Source of the DNA: Archaeoglobales archaeon
GTDB taxonomy: Archaea; Halobacteriota; Archaeoglobi; Archaeoglobales; Archaeoglobaceae
NCBI GenBank assembly: GCA_029984855.1
Contig: JARQZL010000056.1
Location: 34,237 to 98,236 of the forward strand
Reading direction: 5' to 3'
Length of the DNA: 64,000 nucleotides
Shown in pieces: positions 32,743-40,981 of the stretch. How positions within the stretch are numbered: the first letter of the stretch is position 1; each line of letters begins with the position of its first letter. Under the pieces are notes generated by a model. That model was not told where the DNA came from. It saw only the letters and a program-made list of their open reading frames with translations, and did no database searches. Made by a program: the position numbers and the translations under genes.

Positions 32743-34002
32743 ATGAGAAGCGGGTTCCTCAATCAGGACTTCATAGAATGGGTGAGGCACGCAGGAAGAA
32801 TTATCGAGAATCATAATGGAAACAGCGCTACAATAGTTCACCACAACGATGCGGATGGTATATGTTCTGCTGCAATTCTTTCCAGGCTATGCGAACACCT
32901 CAGTATAAAAACCGAGCTTGTATGTCTTGAGAAGGTACACCCCGTCATCGTTGACAGAATTCACAGCAAGTACGAGGGTAGCATAATAATCTACACAGAC
33001 CTTGCCGGGCTTGCAGCGGATATGATCGACAGGGTAAATGCAGATAGGTGTACGGTGTGGATAATTGACCACCATCCCGCAAGGCCCGTTCAGAAGGACA
33101 ACTTCTTTGTTCTTGACTCAGAGATTCTTGGAATCTCCGGAGATATGTTTGTCTCCGCTTCAACCCTGAACTATCTTCTTGCAATAAACGTCAGCGATGA
33201 GATGAGAAAGTATGCCTATCTTGCTGTAATAGGTTCTGTTGGCGACTATCATGACAGGTCTGGTGGAGTTCTCGGCTTTGACAGGTTTGCACTTGGAGAG
33301 GCTATTGATCTCGGCCAGGTAAAGGTAAAGATTGAAGGGGCGAGGGAGAGGTACCATGTCAACTTCTTTGATGAATATGCTGATGTTGTAGCGAGGAGGC
33401 TCACAAATCTCGGCACGGTCGGGTACGGAAGGAAAGGCTACAGACTGGGCATAAAAGCGTGTCTGGAGGGTTTTGACGAGAAAACACTCAGCGAGGCAGA
33501 AAAACTCGAGGAGATAAAGACGAAAAAATTCGAGGATGCTGTGGAAATGCTGACCAATGGAGGATTGAATGTGGAAAAATACACTCAGTGGTTCCATCTC
33601 GGGGACTCCTTTTCGCCAATGGGTGTTAAGGCCGTTGGTGAATTCTGCCAGAATATCAAGGATGCGGTGTTTTTGAAGGAAGATAAGTACCTCCTTGGCT
33701 TTCAGAACTGCCCTAAGTACATTCCCGATCTTGGAGAAGTTGACCTGAGTGCTGTAAAGGTCAGCGGGAGAATGCCGACACTCCTCGAGAGAAAGGTATT
33801 TGCCGGCAGCGTTCCGGGGTACGATACTCTATTTCCGGCTGCGAGTGAGATGGTGGGGGGAGTTGCAGACGCAACCCATAAAATTGCTGCAGCATCGCTG
33901 ATAGATAGAGGGAAAGAAAAAGAGTTCGTGCGGGCGATTGAGAGTTTGAGAGAAAGCAGTGCAGTCACTTCTGTGGGTGGATTTGCAAAACTCAGGGTTT
34001 AA
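32743..34002 (+). CDS. DHH family phosphoesterase (RecJ-like)
   Basis: 419 residues. The DHH domain shows VHHNDADGICSAAIL (motif I), IIIYTDLAG and the namesake IIDHHPARP, with SVGDYHDR later. A DHHA1-like C-terminal domain ends in SSAVTSVGGFAKLRV, including the GGF/GGH-type substrate loop. Archaeal members are single-strand-specific exonucleases or nano-RNases, some of which work with the GINS/Cdc45-like replisome. TTTAAAG about 30 nt upstream of the ATG suggests a leaderless message. Confidence 0.85.
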   Translation: MRSGFLNQDFIEWVRHAGRIIENHNGNSATIVHHNDADGICSAAILSRLCEHLSIKTELVCLEKVHPVIVDRIHSKYEGSIIIYTDLAGLAADMIDRVNADRCTVWIIDHHPARPVQKDNFFVLDSEILGISGDMFVSASTLNYLLAINVSDEMRKYAYLAVIGSVGDYHDRSGGVLGFDRFALGEAIDLGQVKVKIEGARERYHVNFFDEYADVVARRLTNLGTVGYGRKGYRLGIKACLEGFDEKTLSEAEKLEEIKTKKFEDAVEMLTNGGLNVEKYTQWFHLGDSFSPMGVKAVGEFCQNIKDAVFLKEDKYLLGFQNCPKYIPDLGEVDLSAVKVSGRMPTLLERKVFAGSVPGYDTLFPAASEMVGGVADATHKIAAASLIDRGKEKEFVRAIESLRESSAVTSVGGFAKLRV

Positions 34003-34013
34003 TTTTTTAGTTT

Positions 34014-34679
34014 CTATTTATCTTCTATAGCAAACTCTTTTACAACCATAGTGCTGCTGTTTGCATCCTTTACAATGCTGTAGGATTTTATCGCAATTCT
34101 CTTTCGGTATAGTGGAGCATCGAGCACAAGCGTCTCGAATTCACCACCCTCTCCTGCCACGTGAATACCATATTTTTTGTTGAGGGATTTCAGCTCTTCA
34201 ATTGCATTTTCATCAATTCTTCTCCCGAGCCACCTCTCATCGAGACCCATCGCTGCTGTGCGAACAAAAATAACTTCGAAGTTCTCCGCAACTTCTTTCA
34301 TAATTTTCTCCGGCTCTACATGCCACAGAGGAGCAAGCATTTCTATACCGAGTTTTTCGCAGACCTTTGCGAACCTGCTCCGCTGGTATTCTGATTCTAT
34401 CCCCCCTATTACTATTCCGTCGATTTTCAACACCTGAAGAGCCTTAGTGAGATCCTCGACCTCTTCCTCTTCCTTTCCAGGTGTTGGAACCTTGTAAATT
34501 GGTCTGTCAAGACATAATGCTATAGCATCGAGGAGGTGGAGGTTTGGAGTATGGAACATATAGGATTCGGGGTTTTCGGGAATTGCGCTGACAAGGCAAA
34601 CTATTTCGTGTTTCTCGGCAGCTATGTGCATTGCAAGCATCGAATCCTTACCGCCTGAAATCAGAGCTGCTACCCTCAA
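34014..34679 (-). CDS. dph6: Diphthine-ammonia ligase-like ATP pyrophosphatase
   Basis: 221 residues. The N-terminal PP-loop SGGKDSMLA (residues 8-16) binds ATP. YMFHTPNLHLLDAIA, AIESEYQRSR-type IGGIESEYQRSRFAKVCEKL and LWHVEPEKIM are typical of the MJ0570/Dph6 family. The family amidates diphthine to diphthamide on elongation factor 2. A. fulgidus-like archaea have this modification, so the assignment is likely. It follows the alanine dehydrogenase gene on the same strand with a 12-bp gap. Confidence 0.82.
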   Translation of the reverse strand: MRVAALISGGKDSMLAMHIAAEKHEIVCLVSAIPENPESYMFHTPNLHLLDAIALCLDRPIYKVPTPGKEEEEVEDLTKALQVLKIDGIVIGGIESEYQRSRFAKVCEKLGIEMLAPLWHVEPEKIMKEVAENFEVIFVRTAAMGLDERWLGRRIDENAIEELKSLNKKYGIHVAGEGGEFETLVLDAPLYRKRIAIKSYSIVKDANSSTMVVKEFAIEDK

Positions 34680-34691
34680 AATCTCACCTTC

Positions 34692-35672
34692 TTAAGTCTG
34701 TCCTCTCTCTTCAAAGAAACGTATCGGCGTTCCAACACCCTCTTTCATGGCTCTCTCATAAACAACGCTCGCAGTGGCAATGTCCTGGATAGCAAGGCCG
34801 GTAGAATCGAATACAGTTATCTCTCCGTTATTTTCTCTCCCTGGTTTTATTCCTGCAATAATCTCACCAATGGTTGCGTGTATATATTCGGGTTTTATTA
34901 CATCCTCTGAAATCGGGACATTGATTTCGCCACCGTGGACAGCCTGTTCCATATCATCGACAACTATCTTTGTTTTCTTGAGTAACTTGCTCTCAAGCTC
35001 CTGCTTCCCTGCTGCGTCTGCTCCTATTGCGTTGATGTGTGTGCCAGCCTCAATCCATTCCGCCTTAACAACGGGCTTCCTTGAGGGTGTCAATGTTATC
35101 AGGACATCGCACTTGCACGCATTTTCTGCGTCAACAACCAATGCGTCAATTCCAAGGCTGGAGCAATAATCTGCAAACTTCCTGGCATTCTTTTCAGAGA
35201 TGTCGTATACGAGAACCTTTTCGATGTTGAGAACCCTGCTGAGGGCTTCAAGCTGTGTGTAAGCCTGCGTTCCACACCCTATAAACCCGCAAATGCTGCT
35301 ATCCTTTCTTGCCAGATACTTTGCCGCAATTCCTCCTGCTGCCCCTGTTCTCATGTTTGTGATGTGCGTTCCATCCATTATTGCAAGTGGAAAGCCTGTC
35401 TCGGGATCATTGTATACGAGTACGGCCATCACAGTCGGCAATCCTTTTTTGGGGTTCTCAGGATGTGAGTTTACCCACTTGACGCCTGCATGTCCTTCCA
35501 AATAAGCGGGCATCGCCCTCAGGTCACCTTTTTCGAATGTTAGATAGACCTTAGGGGGCATCTGAACCGCATTCTTGCCATGCAACTCAAATGCCCTTTC
35601 AACCGCTCTCATTGTATCTTTCATCGTCAGCACCGCCCTGATATCTCTATCCGTGAGAATGAGGGTTTCCAT
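34692..35672 (-). CDS. ala: Alanine dehydrogenase (ornithine cyclodeaminase/mu-crystallin fold)
   Basis: 326 residues that closely follow the well-known A. fulgidus archaeal alanine dehydrogenase: MPPKVYLTFEKGDLRAMPAY, GVKWVNSHPENP, THITNMRTGAAGG with the substrate arginine, GFIGCGTQAYTQLEAL for NAD, and INAIGADAAGKQEL. It interconverts alanine and pyruvate with NAD(H). The fold is shared with ornithine cyclodeaminase, but the alanine-type residues favour this name. It is upstream of dph6 in the same direction. Confidence 0.9.
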   Translation of the reverse strand: METLILTDRDIRAVLTMKDTMRAVERAFELHGKNAVQMPPKVYLTFEKGDLRAMPAYLEGHAGVKWVNSHPENPKKGLPTVMAVLVYNDPETGFPLAIMDGTHITNMRTGAAGGIAAKYLARKDSSICGFIGCGTQAYTQLEALSRVLNIEKVLVYDISEKNARKFADYCSSLGIDALVVDAENACKCDVLITLTPSRKPVVKAEWIEAGTHINAIGADAAGKQELESKLLKKTKIVVDDMEQAVHGGEINVPISEDVIKPEYIHATIGEIIAGIKPGRENNGEITVFDSTGLAIQDIATASVVYERAMKEGVGTPIRFFEERGQT

Positions 35673-35701
35673 GGAGGGCGTTGGAGGAAGGAAATAAAAA
35701 T

Positions 35702-36580
35702 TTATTTGAGATTTGAGGCGTATAGAGACTCTGCAATTCTCACAATCTCTTCTCTGCTCAGGTTTCCGGATATTGTTATGTCTATGTTGTTGACTCTCAA
35801 CTTCAGCAGCACGTTACCTTCAAATTCTGCAATCCGGGCACTTGTATTGCCTATTGCAATTCTCTCTCCACCGCTCAGCGGAATGAATGCGGGGGACTCT
35901 GCAATCACGAGAACTTTATTGCCATTTTTATAGTATATATTGACAACTTCATTACCACTGAATTTGAAAACAAGGACTCCTACAAATGTATAATTTGACG
36001 TGTACGATGGAACGAGTATGCTGAAATTAACTTCTTTTTCTGCTTCCTCCATGCTCAGCAGCTTCTCATTTGTTTCTGCTTTCTCTGCTCCTTTTGGAGG
36101 TGCAAAGGTGAACTCATCATCACTTATTCCCGTATTTATACTTAGCTTGGTGAATTCAATGACCACTCCACCTTTTTTGATTTTAACGGGCAGAAAATTT
36201 CTGTCAAGCCAGACCTCGCCCTTCTCTCCGGAAACCACGTAATAGTCACCCTCCTTTCTCGTACTGCCATTTAGAATGTCTCCATAATCAAAGACAGGTT
36301 TTTCTGGCGACCTCGTCATGTAGCTGTTGTTTTTTCCATAGTACACCCATTCGACGCTTCCATTGGATGCAATGAGGAAATCGCCACTTGCAATAACGAA
36401 GCTTGCAGGCTTCTTGAACGCAAAGTAAACGGTGGTATTCACTCCCCCTGAGCTTAGAATGGCCTCCCCGCTCATGTCCTGCATTTCTGCATACTTTTTC
36501 TTTGCCTCACTGCCTACATCTGTTATGCAGCATGATATGCAGCAGGCGAGAACTATTAGAGCAACAGCAAGCTTGTTCAT
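35702..36580 (-). CDS. LolA-like secreted lipoprotein
   Basis: The track start is too far upstream; the ATG at 36580 gives 292 residues starting with a lipoprotein signal (LAVALIVLACCISCCITD, several possible lipobox cysteines). The body has YYVVSGEKGEVWLDRNFLPV and GVVIEFTKLSINTGISDDEF, the pattern of LolA/LppX-like outer-membrane lipoprotein carrier folds found in secreted archaeal proteins. A second domain (SFSILVPSYTSNYTF-like, ERIAIGNTSARIAEFEGNVL) resembles DUF4367. It probably binds or moves a hydrophobic ligand at the surface. Confidence 0.68.
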   Translation of the reverse strand: MNKLAVALIVLACCISCCITDVGSEAKKKYAEMQDMSGEAILSSGGVNTTVYFAFKKPASFVIASGDFLIASNGSVEWVYYGKNNSYMTRSPEKPVFDYGDILNGSTRKEGDYYVVSGEKGEVWLDRNFLPVKIKKGGVVIEFTKLSINTGISDDEFTFAPPKGAEKAETNEKLLSMEEAEKEVNFSILVPSYTSNYTFVGVLVFKFSGNEVVNIYYKNGNKVLVIAESPAFIPLSGGERIAIGNTSARIAEFEGNVLLKLRVNNIDITISGNLSREEIVRIAESLYASNLK

Positions 36581-36659
36581 GTCAGCAGTTTTACCCCATA
36601 GAAATAAATCTGTCGTTAACTTTCGCACCAGCCGATAGGGATAAATTGATGCATGAGTA

Positions 36660-37721
36660 ATGCTGTCTGTGAACTCAATTTATTTGCCACTCCACCACGG
36701 TAAAGCCCCCTACTGGTTGCTGGGGAGAATGAAGAAGCTGGCGAAGCCGATAGTATCTCTGATTATCGAGGAGTTTGGTGAAAGAGAATTTTTCGAAAGG
36801 ATAAGCAATCCGGTCTTTTTCCAGTCCCTTTCCAACGTTCTGGGATTTGACTGGAATTCATCGGGTTCAACAACCGTGCTTACTGGTGTTTTGAAATCTG
36901 TACTTAACACACCTGATTTTGATATACGGGTTGCGGGAGGAAAGGGGAAAGAAGGATTGAAAACGCCTGAACACATCGTAAAATTTGCCGATGAGCTTGG
37001 AATAGGAAGCAGGGCTGAAGAGCTGATAGAGACGAGCAGGCTTGCAGCGAAGGTTGATAACGTCACTCTGCAGGACGGCTATGATGTGTACCATCATGCC
37101 CTTATCTTCTCTCCAAAGTACTGCGTTGTCATCCAGCAGGGCATGAATAGCTATACGAGACTTGCAAGGCGGTACCACTGGAAGCCGTGTCATATAGGTG
37201 TTGAGGAACCCCATTCCGGCATTGTTGCTGTGAGAAAGGAAAGTAATGTCATGGATTTATCCGCAAGGGAGAGCAGGGAGAACAGAGAGACAGTTCTTGA
37301 CGTTGTCAGGGATGGGAACTTTAGAAGAGATTACTCAAGGCTTCTGAGCGTTGTGAGATACAGAGAGGGCTTTACAGTTCCAAGGCGAATTGATTGGGAA
37401 GCAATTGAAAAGGCGTACAATTTGCAGCCGGAGAGGTTTGAGGAACTTTTGCTTGTAAGAGGAGTTGGGAAAGGAGCGATGAGGGCTCTTGCCCTTATTG
37501 CGGACGTAATCTACAACGCAAAATACAGCACGCAGGATCCAGCGAAGTACTGTTTTGCTGTCGGCGGGAAGGATGGAGTACCGTTTCCAGTTGACAGGCA
37601 GAGCTATGACGAGATCATCGATTTTATGAGAGATGCGGTAAAGCAGGCGGAGCTTGGAAGATTTGATAAGGTTGAAGCTTTGAAGAGATTGCAACGTTTT
37701 TATAACCTGAAATGGAAGTAG
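36660..37721 (+). CDS. DUF763 protein
   Basis: 353 residues with the DUF763 N-terminus LPLHHGKAPYWLLGRMKKLA and a central GYDVYHHALIFSPKYCVVIQ, then MNSYTRLARRYHW. A helix-hairpin-helix-like ELLLVRGVGKGAMRALALIA near the C-terminus suggests nucleic-acid contact. The function is unknown; the family is common in thermophiles. It lies 4 bp upstream of ahbC, so the two are probably co-transcribed. Confidence 0.82.
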   Translation: MLSVNSIYLPLHHGKAPYWLLGRMKKLAKPIVSLIIEEFGEREFFERISNPVFFQSLSNVLGFDWNSSGSTTVLTGVLKSVLNTPDFDIRVAGGKGKEGLKTPEHIVKFADELGIGSRAEELIETSRLAAKVDNVTLQDGYDVYHHALIFSPKYCVVIQQGMNSYTRLARRYHWKPCHIGVEEPHSGIVAVRKESNVMDLSARESRENRETVLDVVRDGNFRRDYSRLLSVVRYREGFTVPRRIDWEAIEKAYNLQPERFEELLLVRGVGKGAMRALALIADVIYNAKYSTQDPAKYCFAVGGKDGVPFPVDRQSYDEIIDFMRDAVKQAELGRFDKVEALKRLQRFYNLKWK

Positions 37722-37725
37722 GTAC

Positions 37726-38880
37726 ATGATCGCTCTGACCAAGATGCTCACGGGAGAAGCAACAGTTTCAAGGCACTTAACCTATAAAGGTGAAGGGCTT
37801 GGAGAGCTTGTTGAAGCAAGCAGGAAAGCAACTCCCGTGGTGGTATGGAATTCAACACTGAAGTGCAATCTGAAATGTGTCCACTGCTATGCAAATGCTG
37901 GAAGTAAGAGCGATGAACTGAGCACGGAAGAGGCAAAAGCGTTTATTGACGATCTTGCTTCCATAAAAGTCCCTGTTTTGCTATTCAGCGGTGGAGAGCC
38001 CCTGCTAAGGCACGACATCTTCGAACTTGCTGAGTATACATCGAAACGCATACCATGTGCTCTTTCAACGAATGGAACACTCATCACTCCTGAAGTGGCT
38101 GAAAAGCTTAAAGATGCCGGCTTTTCGTACGTTGGGGTGAGCATCGATGGTCTTAAAGAAACGAACGACAGGTTCAGGGGCGTAAAGGGTGCCTTTGATA
38201 GGGCATTTGAGGGACTTCTAAATGCCAGAGATGCAGGAATAATGACCGGCATCCGCTTTACAGTCACGAAGTACAACATCAAAGATATTTCCGCTGTTAT
38301 AGACATGCTTGCTGAGAACGAAATACCGAGGTTCTGCTTGTATCACCTCGTTCCATCGGGAAGGGCGAGTTTTGAGGATGATATAGGTGTGAAGGAGAGG
38401 AGAAGGCTTATAGACTGGCTGATTGAAAAGGCGGTTCAGCTCCACGATGATGGATGTATAACTGAGATAATGACAGTTGATAATCCTGCAGACGGTGTTT
38501 ACGTTCACCTCAGGCTGAAAGAAACCGATGAAAAGCTTGCTGATGAAGCGATGGAATTTTTAAGGTATCGTGGAGGGGACAACAGCGGGAAAAGAATTGC
38601 ATGCGTTGATGTACACGGGGATGTGCATCCAAACCAGTTCTGGTGGGATTATACGGCTGGTAGTATCAGAAAAATGCCTTTCAGCAAGCTCTGGCTCCAG
38701 CCAGAAGACGAGTTGCTCATCAAGCTGAGGAACAAGACTGCATACCTGAGGGGAAGGTGCGGTAAGTGCAAATTCAAAGATGTTTGCGGGGGATTCAGGT
38801 TAAGGGCTCTGAGGGCCGGAGACCTGTGGGGCGACGACCCAGACTGCTATCTGACTGATGAGGAGGTAGGAATAGCTTAA
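37726..38880 (+). CDS. ahbC: AhbC-like radical SAM enzyme (12,18-didecarboxysiroheme deacetylase)
   Basis: 384 residues. Radical SAM motif CNLKCVHC (Cys47, 51, 54) is followed by LLFSGGEPLLRHDIF, FSYVGVSIDGLKETNDRFRG and MTVDNPADGVYVHLR. The C-terminal SPASM-like cysteines CGKCKFKDVC...DPDC hold an auxiliary cluster. This is the pattern of AhbC/NirJ-like enzymes of the siroheme-dependent heme route used by archaea and sulfate reducers. AhbD is the close alternative. A heme pathway fits with the cytochrome c maturation genes in this window. Confidence 0.78.
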   Translation: MIALTKMLTGEATVSRHLTYKGEGLGELVEASRKATPVVVWNSTLKCNLKCVHCYANAGSKSDELSTEEAKAFIDDLASIKVPVLLFSGGEPLLRHDIFELAEYTSKRIPCALSTNGTLITPEVAEKLKDAGFSYVGVSIDGLKETNDRFRGVKGAFDRAFEGLLNARDAGIMTGIRFTVTKYNIKDISAVIDMLAENEIPRFCLYHLVPSGRASFEDDIGVKERRRLIDWLIEKAVQLHDDGCITEIMTVDNPADGVYVHLRLKETDEKLADEAMEFLRYRGGDNSGKRIACVDVHGDVHPNQFWWDYTAGSIRKMPFSKLWLQPEDELLIKLRNKTAYLRGRCGKCKFKDVCGGFRLRALRAGDLWGDDPDCYLTDEEVGIA

Positions 38881-38942
38881 CTTTTTTAGCCTTCTGCACA
38901 GACCTGCCAGAATGTGACAGCCTCATAAAGACAAAGAATTAG

Positions 38943-39014
38943 CGCCCCGGCCGGGAATCGAACCCGGATCGGAGGTTCCGGAGACCCCCAGGATATCCAC
39001 TACCCCACCGGGGC
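38943..39014 (-). tRNA. tRNA-Arg (anticodon CCG)
   Basis: 72 nt, minus strand. Acceptor GCCCCGG pairs with CCGGGGC, discriminator G, no encoded CCA. Anticodon stem GGGGT/ACCTC encloses loop CTCCGGA with U33 and anticodon CCG. T-arm CCGGG-TTCGAAT-CCCGG is perfect. No intron. Confidence 0.93.
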
Positions 39015-39110
39015 TCTGTTTTACTTTTCACCTGCAGTATTTTGAACTTTTCCCGTCTTCGAGAATCGTAGGAGAGGATGTTCATCTGAACCTGAATGTA
39101 ACCTTTAAGA

Positions 39111-39725
39111 ATGTCGAAGGCAAGTACCGTTATGCTCACAGTATACATACTGGTTTTTCTGGCAGGAGCGGTATCTGCATTCTCTCCCTGCATTCTTCCT
39201 CTTCTGCCCGTCATCTTTGCAGGCTCAATGGGTGAGTGGAGAAGAGGTTTTGCAATTGTGCTCGGTATGACCACAGTATTCAGCTTATTGGGCACACTCC
39301 TCGGCTCATTCAGCACTCCCTCCTTTAAATGCTTTGCCAGAGTTCTCCTCCTTCTATTTGGTGCAATAATGGTGTCAGACAGGCTGTATGGATATTATTC
39401 CACGTACTCCTCAAGGCTCGTGGGGAGAGTAAAGGTGCCCGCTTCATCATTCCTGTTCGGCGCCACGCTGGGAGTAATCTGGACGCCATGCATAGGTCCG
39501 TTACTTGGATCAGCGCTGAGCATTGCTGTTATGGAGGGGAGCTTCAACGCTCCGCTTCTCATGTTCTTCTATGGTATGGGAATGGCTCTCACCATTGCAG
39601 CAGTCCTTAAATTGAGTGAAAAAACGAGAGAAAGGATTGAAGGGAGAGGAGTAGTTATGAGGAAGGTTGCAGGCTGGATAATAATTGGATTTGCAGTTCT
39701 TACGATTGCAGGAATATATCAATAG
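39111..39725 (+). CDS. ccdA: CcdA-like thiol-disulfide transmembrane protein
   Basis: 204 residues with six membrane spans. The two redox cysteines lie in symmetric half repeats: FSPCILPLLPVIFAG and WTPCIGPLLGSALS. This is the DsbD-beta/CcdA family that carries electrons across the membrane to reduce thiols outside, needed to keep apocytochrome CxxCH motifs reduced. It therefore probably serves the same pathway as ccmEF, although it is 25 kb away. Met8 is an alternative start. Confidence 0.87.
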   Translation: MSKASTVMLTVYILVFLAGAVSAFSPCILPLLPVIFAGSMGEWRRGFAIVLGMTTVFSLLGTLLGSFSTPSFKCFARVLLLLFGAIMVSDRLYGYYSTYSSRLVGRVKVPASSFLFGATLGVIWTPCIGPLLGSALSIAVMEGSFNAPLLMFFYGMGMALTIAAVLKLSEKTRERIEGRGVVMRKVAGWIIIGFAVLTIAGIYQ

Positions 39726-39733
39726 CATTTTAG

Positions 39734-40666
39734 TGTTACTTTTTAAAACAAGACAGCATCTTCTCTCTGCCGGTTGAGTGCGGTGGCCATACTTCGCACG
39801 ACGATACAGCCAGAATTCGGTGTTTAAACGTCCACTTTCTGCCCTTTGACAGCGAGGAGTTCAACATAGATGTCGATGCGGCCATCAGGACAATAAGAGA
39901 GATGAAACCGGGGCTGATAGTCCTTGGAGCAAGCGTCTTTCTGTTTCCCCACCCCGTGAAGGAGATTGCGGAAGTTGCAGCAGAAATCGGTGCAAGAGTT
40001 GTTTACGATGCGAGTCACGTTCTTGGCCTGATAGCAGGAAAGCAGTTTCAGGATCCGGTTAAGGAGGGGGCAGACGTCGTTACCGCCTCAACGCACAAAA
40101 CCTTCTTCGGCCCGCAGCGCGCCATAGTTCTCTGCAGGGCCGGGCTGTCGGGAAAAATAGATTATGCGGTCATGCCCTGTGCTGTGAGCAACCACCACCT
40201 GAATACACTTGCCGGCTATGCTGTCGCATGCATGGAAATGCTGGAGTTCGGCGAGGCCTATGCGAAACAGGTCGTAAGGAATGCGAAGAGGCTTGCAGAA
40301 AGACTGCATGAACTCGGAATGAAAGTTGTGGGGGAGGCGGAGGGATTCACGGAGTCCCATCAGGTCGTCATCGATGTGGGAGATGGAGAAAAAGCCGCAA
40401 AGATCCTTGAGAAATCCGGCATATTCACGAACAGGTGTCTTCTGCCATGGAGTGGGGGCAGGCCGGCGGGGATAAGAATTGGCGTTCAGGAAGTCACGAG
40501 GCTCGGAATGAAGGAGGGTGAGATGGAGCACATTGCAGAGCTTATTGCAAACGCATTGCAGGATAAAGATGTCCGGGAAAAGGTTGCAGAGTTGACGATG
40601 AGCTTCAAAACAATCAGGTATGAGTTTGAGGAGGATCCTGCTTACGGATATTGGCGACAAGCCTGA
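39734..40666 (+). pseudogene. glyA: Serine hydroxymethyltransferase, 5'-truncated
   Basis: The open frame after a TAG at 39731 reads DSIFSLPVECGGHTSHDDTA and then follows archaeal GlyA to its end: FLFPHPVKEI, VVYDASHVLGLIAGKQFQDP, the PLP lysine in ASTHKTFFGP, and MLEFGEAYAKQVVRNAKRLA. The first 120 or so residues of the usual 430, which carry part of the cofactor and tetrahydropterin site and the dimer interface, are absent. No start codon exists before ATG 39902. It is therefore a 5'-deleted copy; a full glyA should exist elsewhere. It lies directly after ccdA. Confidence 0.8.
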
Positions 40667-40981
40667 ACAGATTTAAGGAATCAGATTTTTGGATAGAGGA
40701 GTACAGTGCTTTGCACAACTTTGAATTTTCGTCACTCTGAGTCACAGACTCACGCAAGAGTTAAGTAGCCAGCCTGAGGAAAAACAAATAAAAATTCAGA
40801 GTATTACGAACTGGATGCGTTGTGATATTTTGGGTTAAAACTTTTTTAAGGTTTTAAAAAATATCTCCGGAATAGTTTTATATTATCATAGTAATTTTAA
40901 AACCAAAAATACGTAGAAAAATTTATATAGTGTTTATGTTGCCTTAAAGGCCATGATAAAAAATTATGAATTGGTGGTTGC
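40667..40981 (+). promoter_or_regulatory. acs upstream region with TATA box and 6-3-6 palindrome
   Basis: 315 bp without a gene. A perfect inverted repeat TGAGTC-ACA-GACTCA lies at 40738-40752. A TATA-like AATTTATATAG lies at about 40920-40930, 50-60 nt before the acs ATG, leaving a short leader with GGTGG before the start. Poly-A/T tracts fill the middle. The palindrome could be a regulator site for acetate genes or a leftover terminator of glyA. Confidence 0.45.

Noticed and set aside
40959-40972. AAAAATTATGAATT shared by the acs and amtB upstream regions as a common operator
   Set aside because: It is AT-rich, lies downstream of the acs TATA box but upstream of the amtB TATA box, and is short enough to occur by chance.
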